A stretch of 64,000 nt of DNA from Trogon surrucura (Eukaryota > Chordata > Aves > Trogoniformes > Trogonidae): assembly GCA_020746105.1 (NCBI GenBank), contig CM036632.1, forward strand, positions 3,100,001 through 3,164,000, given 5' to 3'. Every line of letters begins with the position of its first letter. The first letter of the stretch is position 1. The position numbers and the translations under genes were made by a program. Positions 1 to 11,562 of the stretch are shown piece after piece. Under the pieces are notes generated by a model. The model saw only the letters and a list, made by a program, of their open reading frames with translations. It searched no databases and was not told where the DNA came from.

Positions 1-557
1 GCAAACGTAATTCCTTTTTATTAGAAAATTAAAGGGTATGAAAAGCTTTCCAAGGCTGAAGAGCTGAAATGTGCTTTCATAAAATATGCGGCGTCTGATA
101 AAACGGATTTGCTTGTCTGCCTGCCCTGGCCCCCTCCCCCTCCTGGTTATTATTCCTACTGGCAAGGTGATGCCTTTTGCCAAAATACTGATCCCGGAGT
201 TGCCAGTTCTCACCCATGGAGACCCTTGGGGACCAGCGCTGCTCCCCGGCGCTCCAGCCACAAGGCACCATACAGCTTCTGCCTGCTTGAGGGTTGGTTT
301 TGTGCTGGTTTTTTTTTAAACTAAACAAACCCCTGGAGGGGGCAGTTTTTTTCCCCTCCCAGGTTGCAGGTGAAGGCTGACGACGATCCAAACCATCACC
401 CCAAACCCAGTCGGGAGGATGCAGCAGCTGCAGGCAGTAGGAGAAGAGGTGAAGCTAGGCAAGTGTGGATGGAAAGTGATAGATTCCCCCCAGGCGTTGC
501 ACAAACAGCAACTATTAAAAACCTCCCAGGGAGCCCTCTCCTGAAGAGAAAGCCCTG

Positions 558-571
558 CCGCCCTCTGCTGC
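558..571 (-). promoter_or_regulatory. CTCF-like binding motif
   Basis: Read on the minus strand this is GCAGCAGAGGGCGG, which agrees with the CTCF core consensus (CCASYAGRKGGCRS) at all positions but the first. CTCF is the main vertebrate insulator and loop-anchor protein, and motif direction matters for loop formation: here it points toward the left edge of the window. What is seen is the motif. Occupancy is inferred only. Confidence 0.5.
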
Positions 572-1189
572 GCCGGCACTGGTTGCGTGCAAGAGGTGCT
601 GAGGGCCCGCGAGTTGCCGGCATCACGCAGCTAAGGTAACTAAGGAATCACGTTTTCTTCCCTTTAATCTTTCCCTCTTTCTGGCTCTTTTATCTTTCGG
701 ATGATCTGAATCAGCTTTCCAGGTCTGCGAGGTTAAAGGTTTCTGGTTCTCTCCCAGGGCATCATGGCACTGGGGAGTGATGCTCACAGGCAGGGCTGCC
801 TCTCCCACTTCTTGCAGGCAGAGCGCCCCTCGCCAGCCCTCCACAGGCACAGACCACAATGCTGGGGCCTTAAAAACCCTCTGGGTTTTGTGTTTCTAAT
901 GCTGGGGTCAGTTTGGCCTCTGGGGATGAACGCCAGCAGGACGCACACATCCCTGTAAAGAGATCACTAGGGCCCAGGCGCAACGAACACAGACCTTGCC
1001 GTGACCACATGTGACCGTCACCCTCCGACAGTTTGTCATCCTTGTCCTGAGAGAGACCAGGGACACGAAACAATGTCCCATCAGGGAGCCGACGCCTTGG
1101 CTGGGAGAGGAGACAGCAGCCCTGGCCACCGTCCCCAGACGTCCAGCCTTGGCTCCAGCGATGTGACACAGGTGCGAGCGGCGACAGGA

Positions 1190-1830
1190 CGGCAGCACCG
1201 CGGGCACACACCTGCCGCAGTGTGCTGGAGAAGCCAACAGACACAGAGCTGCTGGGGACAGGAGGCATCCAGCCACCTCTCCGCCACCGTGCCGGCCACC
1301 AGCACCGCCGCCGCCGCGGGGAGAAGCATCCCCGGCGGCGACATCGCCGGGGCAGCGAGCATCCCGGCGTGCCCCCTCTGTCCCCTCGCAAGGGAACGTG
1401 CCGCGATCCAGCCGCGGCAGCTTCTCCTTTCCACCCCATCCGGCCCAGCGGCTGCGGCCTCCCCGCGCCGCCGGCAGCACCGCGCGCGCGACGCCTCGCC
1501 GGCTATTACCACAGGAAGAGCTGTAACGCTACAGCAAACCTCCCCGCTCAGCCCTGCTACAAATCAGGGTCAGGCGGCAGCACTGTTAGACAGAGCCTGC
1601 CGCTACGTGCTCCTGCTCCTAATGTCCTCCCCGGCGAGCTTTAATGGGGACGAGGAGGAGAGCGGCGCAGCGAGACGGTGCCCAGGCCCTTCTGCCCACC
1701 CCAGGGGTTGCCGCTCTCCGATCCGGCTCCCTCAGCCCCGAGCCGGGGCCGGCAGCGCTGAGGGTTAACGCCGGGGAGGCCCAGCCGGGGATGTTTTCTC
1801 CCCCTGCCCGGGACTTGCTCCGGCTTTACC
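1190..1830. promoter_or_regulatory. CpG-rich block
   Basis: CpG dinucleotides are frequent here, including GCCGCCGCCGCGGGG-type runs near 1,305-1,320 and GCGCGCGACGC near 1,485. Retained CpG suggests a germline-unmethylated island. No TATA box, clear initiator or splice donor that would fix a transcription start was found, so it may be an intragenic or orphan island rather than an annotated promoter. Confidence 0.4.
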
Positions 1831-2590
1831 TTTAACATCTGCAAATGTGGTTAAAAGTTTGCCGGGTCTATTTTTAGAGCCTCTCGCCACATGCGATTTC
1901 TCCATCGTGAGACAGGAAACGCTGATGGGGTTGTTCGCCGCGGAGCTGCTTTATCCTTCCCCGGACAGCCTCTGAGCTCCTCTGATCCCACCTCGCTGCC
2001 ACGTCGCCGGCCCCCGCCTCGGTCCCCCACCTCCCCGCGAGGAGACCGCGCCCCTGGCAAGGGTGACAAGCTGTAGGACAGCACGGTCACAGCCAAGTCC
2101 CCATGCACGGTCTCCAGCCCGTGGTGATATCTGTGCGGGGACGGATGCATCCTGCTGACTTAAATCAACCTGGTCCCCGCAATGGAAATGCAAAACCCGG
2201 ATGGTCAAGCCGCGCCCCGACATTGCACCCCTTGTCCACAAGCTTGCCCCGCGCCTCAGTTTCCCCAAAGCGAGAGCATTTTACTTTGCAGCCCACCTCG
2301 GAGCAGCACGAAGGGCTCGGAGGCTGCTGCATCTCCTCGATGCTGCATCAACACATCAGCACCGGGCACGGGGGCTGCCGGCAAACAGATCCCCGGCAGG
2401 GGTGCCCACCGCCCCCGGCACAGGTTGCTTGGCGCGTCCCCGCCACCACGCTTAACACGAAACGCTTCGGAGCTGAAGCGGAGCCCGTCGGGCGCCGGCC
2501 CTTCTGTTGCCTGTCACAGCCTCGCGCCTGAATCCGTGGCACGGGCTCGACAGCCCGCGAGCGCGGCTGCGGCTGGGCGGCGCGGGTACC

Positions 2591-2853
2591 TGCTGTTTGA
2601 ATGTCAACACCTCATTTATACATCTTGATTGGCTCTCATCAGCCATGCTGCGTTACACCTGATTGCTCCGAGCCGACGCGGGGTGCCAGACTGCAGCGCG
2701 TAATTTCATTTAATTGGCCCTCCATCCGAAGCAAAACAGAAATAGAGGAATAAAGAAACAATAAAGCGTTCTCCCCCATAAAAAAAAAAAATAATAAAAA
2801 AGCAAAAATCCAAATCTCTGCGGTTTAGGGGTTGGTTTTATTTTGCATCCACG
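2591..2853. promoter_or_regulatory. AT-richer block with two inverted CCAAT boxes
   Basis: Directly after a CpG-dense stretch the sequence becomes AT-rich. It carries TTGATTGGCTC (ATTGG at 2,628-2,632) and TTAATTGGCCC (ATTGG at 2,714-2,718), both CCAAT boxes on the minus strand 86 bp apart. An A-rich tract follows at about 2,780-2,800. CCAAT is the NF-Y site. The mix of CpG-rich DNA and paired CCAAT boxes is promoter- or enhancer-like, but no transcript is shown. Confidence 0.3.
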
Positions 2854-3908
2854 AGCAGGCGGTGCCACAGGCTAAATCCCTTCCCGGTGGTGCCAGACCT
2901 GGTGAGATGTTTTGCCACCCCACGGGCTCGGCGCTCGCGCTCCCCCTCGTCCCACGATGAGCCCCACGTTCGTGTCACGCTCGCCTGTGCTCCTTCTCCC
3001 GCCCGCTCTCGCAAACCACTGAGGCTGAAATTTCAATTAAGAAAGAGAAATAATTACCCGCCGCTCCACATTTCCTCTAAAATGGTAGCCAACGCCAGCA
3101 AGCCGAGTCACCGCCTCCTGCCGTGTCCTGGCGCTGGCCGGCGGGGCTGGCATTCGGCTGACATTTCCAGGATAATGCCAGCCTGGCCGTCGCTCGCCGG
3201 TGGCTACCACTGCAGCCGTGCCGGGAGGCCAAGGCGACGCGGATGCGTGGAAGAGACGTTCGCATCCTTGGCAAGAGCAGGGCTGCCGCCAGCCCCAACG
3301 CCACGGCTCGTCCTCGCACCGGGTCCAAACCCTCTGCCTGACGCTGCCCACACCCGGCCATGCCCCAGGCTGGGGTGCCGGCCCCCTGCTCTCCTCCTGG
3401 CCAAGGTGACTCGTGAAGATGCCTTGACTTGCCTCCTTCCAGCCCCATCCCTCACAGTCCCCGTGCGTGGGGATGGGGGGCACGGGAGGGCAGAGGCTTC
3501 GGTTGTGCCAGCAGCGCCACCGGTGCACAGAGTAGCACCAGGGAAAAGCAAATGGATGCGCATATCCCACTGCTGGGATACGTCCCCAGCTTGGGGACAC
3601 CAAAGGTGTGGTTGTATTGGTCTCCTCCACGGTGCTGCATTGGGCAGATGCCCCGAGCCAGAGCTCACTGGGGCACCTCAGACCTGCCCACAGCCCCTGG
3701 GAATGCCTCTGTCTGCATTCACCCTGATGATGTCCCAAAAATCACATTTCTTGCATTGTTTTATTTTAGCACAGCCAGGAATAAAAGGGGAACAAATCCC
3801 TTTGGGGCTGGAAAGGGAGCAAACCCCGATCGGAGGATACTGACAACTATTCCTTCAGCTTCTCCTCACCAGCCAGCCTGTCCCAGCTCCAAATCACGCC
3901 CCATCAGT

Positions 3909-3963
3909 GTGACACGACCTTGTCAGGTGACACGACCCTGTCGGGGTGACACAACTCCGTCAC
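3909..3963 (+). repeat. Short minisatellite, 3 copies of 18-19 bp
   Basis: Three head-to-tail copies of a unit close to GTGACACGACCTTGTCAG occupy 3,909-3,926, 3,927-3,945 and 3,946-3,963. Copies differ by a few substitutions and one inserted base, so the array is degenerate rather than freshly expanded. No gene context is apparent. Confidence 0.8.
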
Positions 3964-4068
3964 AGAACCCCACGGTCCATCCCCAGCCAGCACAGCTGGA
4001 GGCACAATATGAAAACCCCAGGAGATGGCAGAGCTGGACGCTGACCCAGTCACAGGAGGCTCTGCCAT

Positions 4069-4103
4069 CATGAGGATGAAGATGAGGATGAAGATGAGGA
4101 AAA
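4069..4103 (+). repeat. (GATGAGGATGAA)n short tandem repeat
   Basis: Alternating GATGAG and GATGAA hexamers form an approximately 35-bp purine-rich tract. Read in one frame it would give an acidic/Met/Arg run, but no supporting coding sequence surrounds it, so it is treated as a simple repeat. Confidence 0.75.
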
Positions 4104-5142
4104 GAGGAGCACAATGCACGGGACTGGCCTGGGGCTTCACGCACCTTGCAGGGCTGTGGTTCCCAACTGCTCACCCAGGCTTGAGCCCCTCCTGCTCCAG
4201 CCAGAATCCCCACCAGGCACCAAATCAGCACGAGGTGCCGACCAGTTTCTGATCGTTTGGGTGGCAGGGGCCGAGACGGAGCTCCAGGAGCGAGAAGGCA
4301 GCGCCAGCGAGACGGGCTGCGGAAACGGGCGCTCCTCACACCCCGACAGATACAAATATGCTGCTGCCCAGCGCCGCCGCGGTAATCGGCTTGTGCCACC
4401 GTGTGCTCTACCTTGAGTGAATAGTAATTACACTCCTCCAGCCCCGGTTGCCCAGGGAGCTCCACGGGTGCTGTACAGATCCATGCTGCTGCAGAACAAG
4501 CTGGTGCAGGTGATGTGGTGTGTTCCTCAAACCAGAACCTCTGCAATTAACGGGGACAGCTTCTTGTTTTCTCTGGATGATTTCCCGTCCCTCTTCCCGT
4601 AAGCTGTAAGGCCGGGGGGGCAGAGCAAAAGCCGTGAGTCCCGTGACTCTGGTGGCAGCGATCACAAGAACGGGGAAAGCAGCAACCTCAGGTTGCAGAT
4701 TAGCTTCATTTTACAGCCAGGAAGGCAGAAACCTCCCGTGGTTCAACATCTCGCTGGAGACCACACAGAGAGCCTGGGGAAAGCCAAGGAGAGGTCGCGG
4801 GTCTCTACGGGGCAAGAGCATCATCTCCCCGGAGAGAGAGGGAGCTTGCAGACAGCGCACCCCAAAATCCACACGGGGCCACACGCTGCAACCCTTCCCC
4901 CTGCGACCTCAAACACCCACCCCTGCAACACCGGCGGGGGCTGCAGAAACCAGTTTGGCGATGAAGAGGCTCTTTAACCAAGTTTAAATGCACTTCCCTT
5001 GACTCGGTTCCCAGTTCAGCGTAGAGGAGACCCAACTTGGCCGGCAGCCACGGCGCTCAGCTATGCACGTCCCTACCGGGAGACACATTCCTCAGCACTG
5101 CAGCTAAGTGCAGCACAGCCTTGGAGGCCTTCACCCCTCCTT

Positions 5143-5255
5143 CAGTGATAATTTATGCCCTCTGACCCAACTCCCCCTTTTAAATCAGGCTGATCAATAG
5201 AGAAATCAGACAATCCTTTTAAGAAACTATCTCATCTGATCCTTCCAGCTAATGA
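5143..5255. promoter_or_regulatory. AT-richer block, possible non-coding element
   Basis: The local composition shifts from GC-rich to AT-rich, with CTGATCAATAG, GAAATCAGACAATCC and AGCTAATGATC. These TAAT/ATCAAT cores are typical homeodomain and HNF6/CUX-like sites. The block stands out from its surroundings, but conservation is untested. Confidence 0.25.
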
Positions 5256-6504
5256 TCTCTGCTCGCCTTATGGCTGTTTGCAGACGCGTAGCTCAGGCTG
5301 CTGGGGGAAGCAGGAGGAAGAAAAACCACCGGGCCAAATTTCCCCTTCCCCACTCCAAGCTGAGTCAGCGGGTCGCTGCCGATTTGCGCAGAAGCGAAAC
5401 AGGAGATGCCAATCCCCATCTTTTGGAAAACTGGAGCGCGGGCTCCTCCGTCAACGCCGCACGCCGGCGCTCGCTGCTGAGCATCGCGCTGCAGGGAAGC
5501 GCTGGCTCCGAATATCTGCCCCCTCGCCCGTCTCACCACCAAACATGCCCTTCTCCCAGCCTGGGAGCCCTCTGAGGATATTCTCCTTCATCCTCACTCT
5601 TCCTGCAGGCTCCCACTTCTCAGCAGGGCTTTGCATCGCCTCCCTGGTGAAGAAAACCCTGCAACGCAAAGCACCAGCCCTGAATTCCGGGTTCCTGGCT
5701 GAGCCGCTGTCTCCCGCGCTCCTGCGCCGCGCACACCCGCGGCACCGCGGCTCCTCTGCGCGCGGAAGAGAAGCGGTGAGCACCGGGGATCTCCATCGCC
5801 TGGCCGGCAAACCCTCGCCCCTCGTGGGGACCCTCGCTTTATTGCGGCAGCAAAAGCTCACAGGGACAGTCATGTTCTGCCAACGGAGCTAAAGTGGGTC
5901 GGTGGAAGAGGGAGCGATGTCCGTTGTGGCACGGATGTCCACAGCAGAGCCTCCAGAAGGGTTTTATTGATGGCGGCTGCATTTCTGTTTAACTGGCAAA
6001 GGAACAGGGTTAACCAGCAAAGAGGGAAGCGTTGGAGAACACTTTAAGTCTTCAAAGTAAATCAGCTCCTGGAATAAATGCGCTCGGTGGCCAAATGTCC
6101 CCTTCTCCTTTGTGTGCGCTGGGCTTTTGACATTTATTACGCTGCCCGAGAACCTCCCAGAGGAAGGATGCTTCTCTTGCATCTAAGGGCCATTTCTCAC
6201 CTCGGCGCACTCTGACAGGGGCTTCTCCCCTGCCCAGGCAGGGTCTGGCCCCCAGCACGCCCTCCCCACAGGGACCTCACCAAGCAAACCACCCAGAAGG
6301 CAGGATGGGACCGTGTCCCAGGGATGCACAGCACCCTCCTTGCGTCTGCCAGGAGCTGGGGAGCAGGCTCCGAGCCCCGGGAAACCTCCAAGGTCGCCCC
6401 ACCACATGTCCCTCCCACCCAGCCTTTGCTCCGAAGCCAGAGAGCAGATGCAAAAGCCAAAGGGTGTGAAGGGTTGCCGCAGCGCAGCGCGGCGCAGGTC
6501 CTGC

Positions 6505-6780
6505 CACAGCAGTCACAGTGAATTACAAGGTATTAGAGCCCCGCGCTGCCGTGCCGCTCGCGCAGCAGCAGTCACGGTGAAGGACATGCTATGATAGGAC
6601 TAGAGTCTCCTCCAGAGAATCCAGTCGCCAGCCTGGGCGAAAGGCAGTGGTACAAACAGGTCAGCCCTGTTCTATAGATCATACAGCGACAGGCGTGGTG
6701 AAGGACACCCTATTATAGGACGAGGCGGTGCGGGGGGTTCACCCGGCGACAGCCAAGCTGAAGGACGCGGTGGTTGACGG
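6505..6780 (+). repeat. Divergent interspersed tandem repeat, about four copies
   Basis: Four related segments share a core near CAGTCACGGTGAAGGACAY followed by CTATKATAGGAC. They lie at about 6,505-6,540, 6,562-6,602, 6,683-6,722 and 6,741-6,780, separated by unrelated sequence of unequal length (about 20, 80 and 18 bp). Copies two and three are the most alike (GGTGAAGGACA then CTATKATAGGAC). It does not resemble CR1, MIR or a simple repeat. The regular core with variable spacers suggests either a decayed minisatellite or a cluster of related binding sites. Confidence 0.6.
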
Positions 6781-7789
6781 AGGAGGGGGCTCTGGCTGTG
6801 CCTCGCTGGATCAGTGAGTGCCCACGCCTCTGTGAGCCAGCAGCCATGAACATTTTTAATTATTCTTTCCTACCTTATCGAGCATCTCATTTTCATTTAC
6901 GTGCAGGCCACCTCCACCTGAGAACGTGGCCGGTGCCGCTCCGCTCCAGCACTCCTCCTGTATCCCCTCCCGGCACGAGCCGGATGGGACCCAGCAGAGC
7001 TGGAGGTGCGTCCCCAGCACAGGGGACCCATCCAGCGACCGCCCTGCCCTGCAGCTCCTCTGCACGCCACACACAACGTCAAGAACCATAACAGAGCTGG
7101 GCAGAGCCTCCCTGATGCTCAGCGTCCCTCCCCGTCGGAACACAAGCACCGAGCGCCAATTTTAGTGGCTGCCATAAATGCAGCAGGAGCCGTGTCCCCT
7201 GGTGAGGCATCGAGTGGTGACTAAGAGCGGAGATGACAATAAAGCGGAGGAAGTAAGGTCTGACTGCAAAGCAGCAAACCAACCCCCCGAATCCGGCTCG
7301 GAGGCACTGACACAATGCTCCCCCAAACCAGGACGGAGCCTGAGCCCTGCATGGGCATGAGCTGAGCCAGCAACGAGGAGCCAGGTTTGCTTGAGCTAGA
7401 GCTGAGCTTGGTCCTGGCACAGGCTCAGTTTGGGTGGAAATCCCACAAACAGGAGGGGAGAAAGGCTTCCCCACATCGGGACGCTGGCACGGAGTTCAAG
7501 CCTCTTAGCAAAGCACCCAGGGAGACTTCTGCACAGCCCCTATGTGTAAATCCCCCTTAAAACGTTCTCGGTAGTAAATGCGGTAGAGATCGTGCACAAC
7601 CTGACAGATCGAGGCGTATTTATGGCGCTTTGGCACGAGGGATACAACCAGTTGGGATTTTCGCTCGGCTCTACCACTTGGGCCTCACGCAGCCACAACA
7701 AACCCATTTGAAAACCTCTCCTTTCAACCAAGGCAGAGATCCAGCCTATTCCCCACGGAGCAAGAGCCAGACTTGAGGCCAAATTAATC

Positions 7790-8175
7790 TCCGACGGATC
7801 TCCATCAACTTCATGGAGTTATGACCACAATTTGGCCCACGCGTGACATGTAAATCTGTTCATTTTTCTTCCAAATCGCCCAAATACCGCAGCATTTGTT
7901 AGCGCAGGAGAGGGACACATCCTCCGGGAGAGATCTCTTTGGATATCGTGCCAGCCCTTCCTTTTTTTATTTCCTTTGCTGCCTGGGATAAAAGGCGAGC
8001 GAGCCAGTCCGTGGTACGTGTCTGAGCTGTTTGGGAAAGAAATAGGAATTTCCTCCTGCCATTCCCAGTCTTTTGATAGACAGGTGGGATGTGAGCAGGA
8101 ATAACTCAATCAAGACAGAGCAATTTTTAATTAATTTGTGGATCCCTTCACTGGCTGATTGCCTTGGAGACAAAA
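7790..8175. promoter_or_regulatory. AT-richer block, possible enhancer
   Basis: This block contains GACATGTAAATCTG, CCAAATCGCCCAAATACC, GATAGACAGGTGG and AATTTTTAATTAATTTGTGG in an otherwise GC-rich interval. TTAATTAATT and TGTAAAT are homeodomain- and forkhead/POU-like cores, and CAGGTG is an E-box. No open reading frame or splice pair is convincing here. The enhancer call is inference from composition only. Confidence 0.3.
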
Positions 8176-8484
8176 GGGAAGCCTCTCCTTTAACACTTGT
8201 GTGTGCCTGGTACTCTGAGCCTCCCCTTTTCACCGTAGCATCTTTGGTCTTGAAAGCTGCACAAAAGGAAGAATTCCTTGATCTTCTACCTCAGCTTTTG
8301 CTAAGACAGAGACACACACGAGGGGGAGCTGGGCTGGGGTTTCTTTTCTATTTTTGGGGGGAATATTAGAGCCCAAATTGCACACAGAGTGCGGCAGCAA
8401 AAGGGAAGAAAAAAAAAAGGGGGAAAAAAAACCACCCTTAAACCTAAGAAAGCCAAGCGTTTTCTGTCGACACCTTCTGCCCAG

Positions 8485-8770
8485 CCCACTCCATCCCCAA
8501 GGGGACGGAGTTGAAAGGTTCAAGCTACATCAAGTGGTGAGTAATGCAGCGGGAGGCTCCCGCTCAGGGCCGGGCTCTCGCCCTCCACCATCGCTCCCTG
8601 CCCCGTGCCCGACACTGCGCGGGGCTGAGCCGAGTTCCCCCCCCTCCACTGGTGACAGTGGGGATGCAGGAACTTCCTCGGCGGTGACTGACACTGCAAT
8701 TATCGATTGCCGGCTGCAAAGGCTTGCTCTCGCCTCCCCCCCCTCTTCTCACTTGTTTTCTTCTGTGCAG
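8485..8770 (+). other. Possible short spliced unit (52-bp exon plus 234-bp intron)
   Basis: A pyrimidine-rich acceptor ends in CTTCTGCCCAG at 8,484. A consensus donor, AAGTG then GTGAGT, starts at 8,537. A strong acceptor with a long pyrimidine tract (ACTTGTTTTCTTCTGTGCAG) ends at 8,770. A branch-point-like ACTGACA lies about 85 bases upstream of it. Together these would define a 52-bp exon and a 234-bp intron. The flanking sequence encodes nothing recognisable, so if real it is more likely part of a non-coding or 5'-UTR transcript. No start or end of that transcript is evident. Confidence 0.2.
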
Positions 8771-10762
8771 CAGAGTGCCAGCCTTCAGAGACTGCTGCTG
8801 CAAAAGGCTCGGATTGACGGGGTGTCAAGATATCCGCTGCCCCTGGCTTTTAACGCTCCCTTGCAGCGGGGAATGGGAAGAGCCCCTGCACCGGCAAGAG
8901 GGAGCTCGGCTAGCTCCGAAAGAAAAAGAGGAATGAAAAGCCTTCCTCTCTCCTCCGTCGAGGAGATGCTCTTGAACCACAAGCAGCTTTTTCAGTCTCG
9001 GCTTGGCTGCGTGCGTCTCGGAAATCTCTCAAGATGCTGGGAAGGAGGAGAGGCGGCGTGCCAGCCGGCCCCCGCCAGCAGCTTCATCCTGCCCGAAATC
9101 AAGGCAACCAAGAAAAACACCTCCTTCCCCGCCGGGTCTCCGTGGGGTGGCGCACACACGCGACCGCGTGGCCCATCTGACTTTGGCCGTGCTGGGGAGG
9201 GCGAGCTGCACCCTGGTCAGACGAGGTGTCCTGGCAAAGGCTACAGAAGGACCAGGATAGCCCAGCCCAGGGGCATCCTCTGCTTCTCAGCACCGATGGC
9301 ACCAGGTGACGACTTTCTTATCAAAGTCCAGCAAAGCAGGAGCTCCACATGCCCTGCCGTGTCCTCCACCCAAGGCTGCAATGCCACCCTGGGTGGCCAT
9401 CCTGCCTGATGGCCCTGGGAGCCAGAGCTCCTGGGTCCTCCACGAGCCCCATCCTTGTCTCAGCTGGCCGCCCCCAGCAAATGTCATCCCTGCCGATGGC
9501 AACCTGCCCGCGGGGGTGTTTGCAAAGCCTGGCAGCACCTTGGGACCACAGCTAAGTGCTACGCGCTGGAGCCAGAGGCCTGAAATGAAAGCCAGTTCCA
9601 CAACCGTCGGTGTCGACACCTGGTGATGGGAGGAGAGGGATCGATGATGGAAAGTCTGTCGCTCCTGATGCATCGCTGTCAGGGTCAATACACAATTCCC
9701 GGGGAGATCAGATGTCCAGGTTAACTGCTTTGCCTCCATGCTAAGCCGGCGGGCTGTTGGAGCCCCGTGCTGCTCACACATCCTCATCCCCAGCCAGACT
9801 CAGCCCTGCAGCCACCAAATGCCACTGAGAGCACCCCCAGGGCTCACAGCTCTCGTTTTCAGCCTTGTGGAGCCCAAGTGTATCTGCAAAAGGTGTCCAG
9901 GGCTGAGAGAGGGACACTGGGGCAACAGGGACTTGTCCCCCAGGAGCTTTACGGCTGCACCCAACCTGCCCACTGCCACACGTAGCATCGCTGTGGGACC
10001 ACGCGGGGACACGGAGCCTGGGGACAGCCACCACCTCCCTGTGGTCACAGAGACACCAGACACCCAAGAGGGCCTGGGGGTGACAAGACTCCCACAGGGG
10101 GAGCCCCATCTGCTGGTCCCCCTGACCATCTCCACCCCGAACCACTGGGCAATGTAAAAGGCAGGAGAGGGGGAAACCTCGCCTCTCCTGCCCCCTGGCT
10201 GTGTCCCGCTCCGCACCCTGGGTGGGCAGAAAATCCCTGCAGCTTTGGCACGACACCTGCCCCCTGCAGGTGCCAGTTCAGCTGCAGAGAACACCCCCAG
10301 ACGCCCCTGGGGCCAGGAGAGCCGTGACAGGGGGGGCTGCACTGTGTTCCCTGCACCGAGCGGGCTCGTTGCACCCCACAGTACCCCACAGACATGTGGG
10401 GTTCCCTGCTACTGCAGCAAGCCCAAGCAGGAGGCACTGGCTTTGCACCGGCCAAGCCATCCCCATGTGCCTCCCCAGTCAAGATCCATCCTGCAGCTCA
10501 GGGGGGTCCTGCAAGGACCCCAAAACTGCAGCGTCCCACCCCGCTGGCTCCCGGGGAGGAGGGTTTAGCTGCTCATCTATCTCTTCTTCCAACAGCAGCC
10601 ACTCAGCCTACATGGGGGAGCCCAGCACGGCCCCCCCGGCAGGGGACCAGGGGAGCCTGCAGAGCCATCCTGGGTGGGGACACACAGCATCGCCCCCCCG
10701 ACCCCGACCCAGCCAGACTTGCGCCAACCGCCCCCCGAAACCCCCACGAAAACAGAGCGCGG

Positions 10763-11045
10763 CATGAATAACAAAAGCAGCGATCAGTAAAGACTCTCCC
10801 AAGAGGCTGCAAGTTCTTCAATTAGAGCTCTCATTATAGGAACGAGAAACTCCACGCCGTCTTCTGTGCGGATAACACTTTTTTCCCCCCTCTCTTTTAA
10901 AGAATAAAGGGAGGGAGGGAGAGGAAGGCTGCATCTCTAATGCAACAGACAGGTCTGCTGAGATTCACTTTGGCTCTTATTTTGACTTTCATCTAAAAGA
11001 GCTGCCCTGGGAATCCATTAAGTCCAATTTAAAGCGGCTCTCCGC
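10763..11045. promoter_or_regulatory. AT-richer block at edge of promoter-like region
   Basis: From CGGCATGAATAACAAAAGC onward the block carries CTTCAATTAGAGCTCTCATT, ATCCATTAAGTCCAATTTAA and similar homeodomain-type sites. It sits directly upstream (left) of the CpG-rich/homopolymer region at 11-14 kb. It has the look of a conserved proximal element, but this is unverified. Confidence 0.35.
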
Positions 11046-11510
11046 CCTCACGGCTTCTCCCCGCCTTCACCCCCCCCCTCCTCCAGGCTCCCTTCTCTCT
11101 CCCCCCCATTACTCTTTGGAAGCAAACAAACACAAAAGCAAGGCCAGGCAGGGCAGGCAGCGAAGGGCAGGCAGCGAAGGGCAGCACCGGGGCGGTTTCG
11201 GAGCCCTTCCCCGGGGGACGGCAGCCCTCCCCGGAGCAGTCGCTCGAGCTTTATTTCCACCCAAATAAACACAATCCGGTGGCGTTCGGATCCTGCCTCC
11301 CTATCACCCAGCTCGGCAGCGCTTTTGGGGGGACGACGGGGGGGTCAGAACCCGCTTCTGCTCCCCACGCATCACCCCCCCTCCACGCACAGGCGTATTT
11401 TTCCCCTGATTTTATTATATTCGACTACAATTAGTTCCATTAACGCCGCAGCCGGCAAAGTTGGATGGGATATAATCGCATACTTCACTCCCGGGTGGGT
11501 TTGTTGGGGT

Positions 11511-11562
11511 TTTTTTTTCTCCTTCCTTTTTTTTTTTTTTTTTTTTAATTTTTCTTTTTTTC
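11511..11562 (+). repeat. Poly-T-rich tract
   Basis: A run of mostly T interrupted by CTCCTTCC and AATTTTTC follows the motif GGTTTGTTGGGG. It is a low-complexity tract within the promoter-like region and may be unstable in assemblies. Confidence 0.85.

Larger units (their letters stand above)
1..10760. other. Non-coding GC-rich interval, left end
   Basis: I see no recognisable gene in this stretch apart from the specific sites listed separately. It is GC-rich with CpG-dense patches, short AT-richer islands and a few local tandem duplications. The longest frames, such as the plus-strand ones at 2,887-3,843 and 8,354-9,409, have low-complexity Pro/Ser/Arg/Gly composition, no known domain and no consistent splice structure. 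The likely nature is intron or intergenic DNA; which of these cannot be decided from this sequence. Confidence 0.6.

Noticed and set aside
2887..3843. 318-codon plus-strand ORF
   Set aside because: Pro/Arg/Ser-rich chance frame overlapping several other long frames on both strands.
6683..6705. Possible reverse RE1 site in GCGACAGGCGTGGTGAAGG
   Set aside because: Too many mismatches in both half-sites; better explained as a copy of the local divergent repeat.
9285..9307. RE1/NRSF-like site (TCAGCACCGATGGCACC)
   Set aside because: Only the left half-site fits; the right half and spacing do not match the consensus.
8354..9409. 351-codon plus-strand ORF
   Set aside because: Low-complexity residues, no domain resemblance, and possible splice sites fall inside it without respecting the frame.
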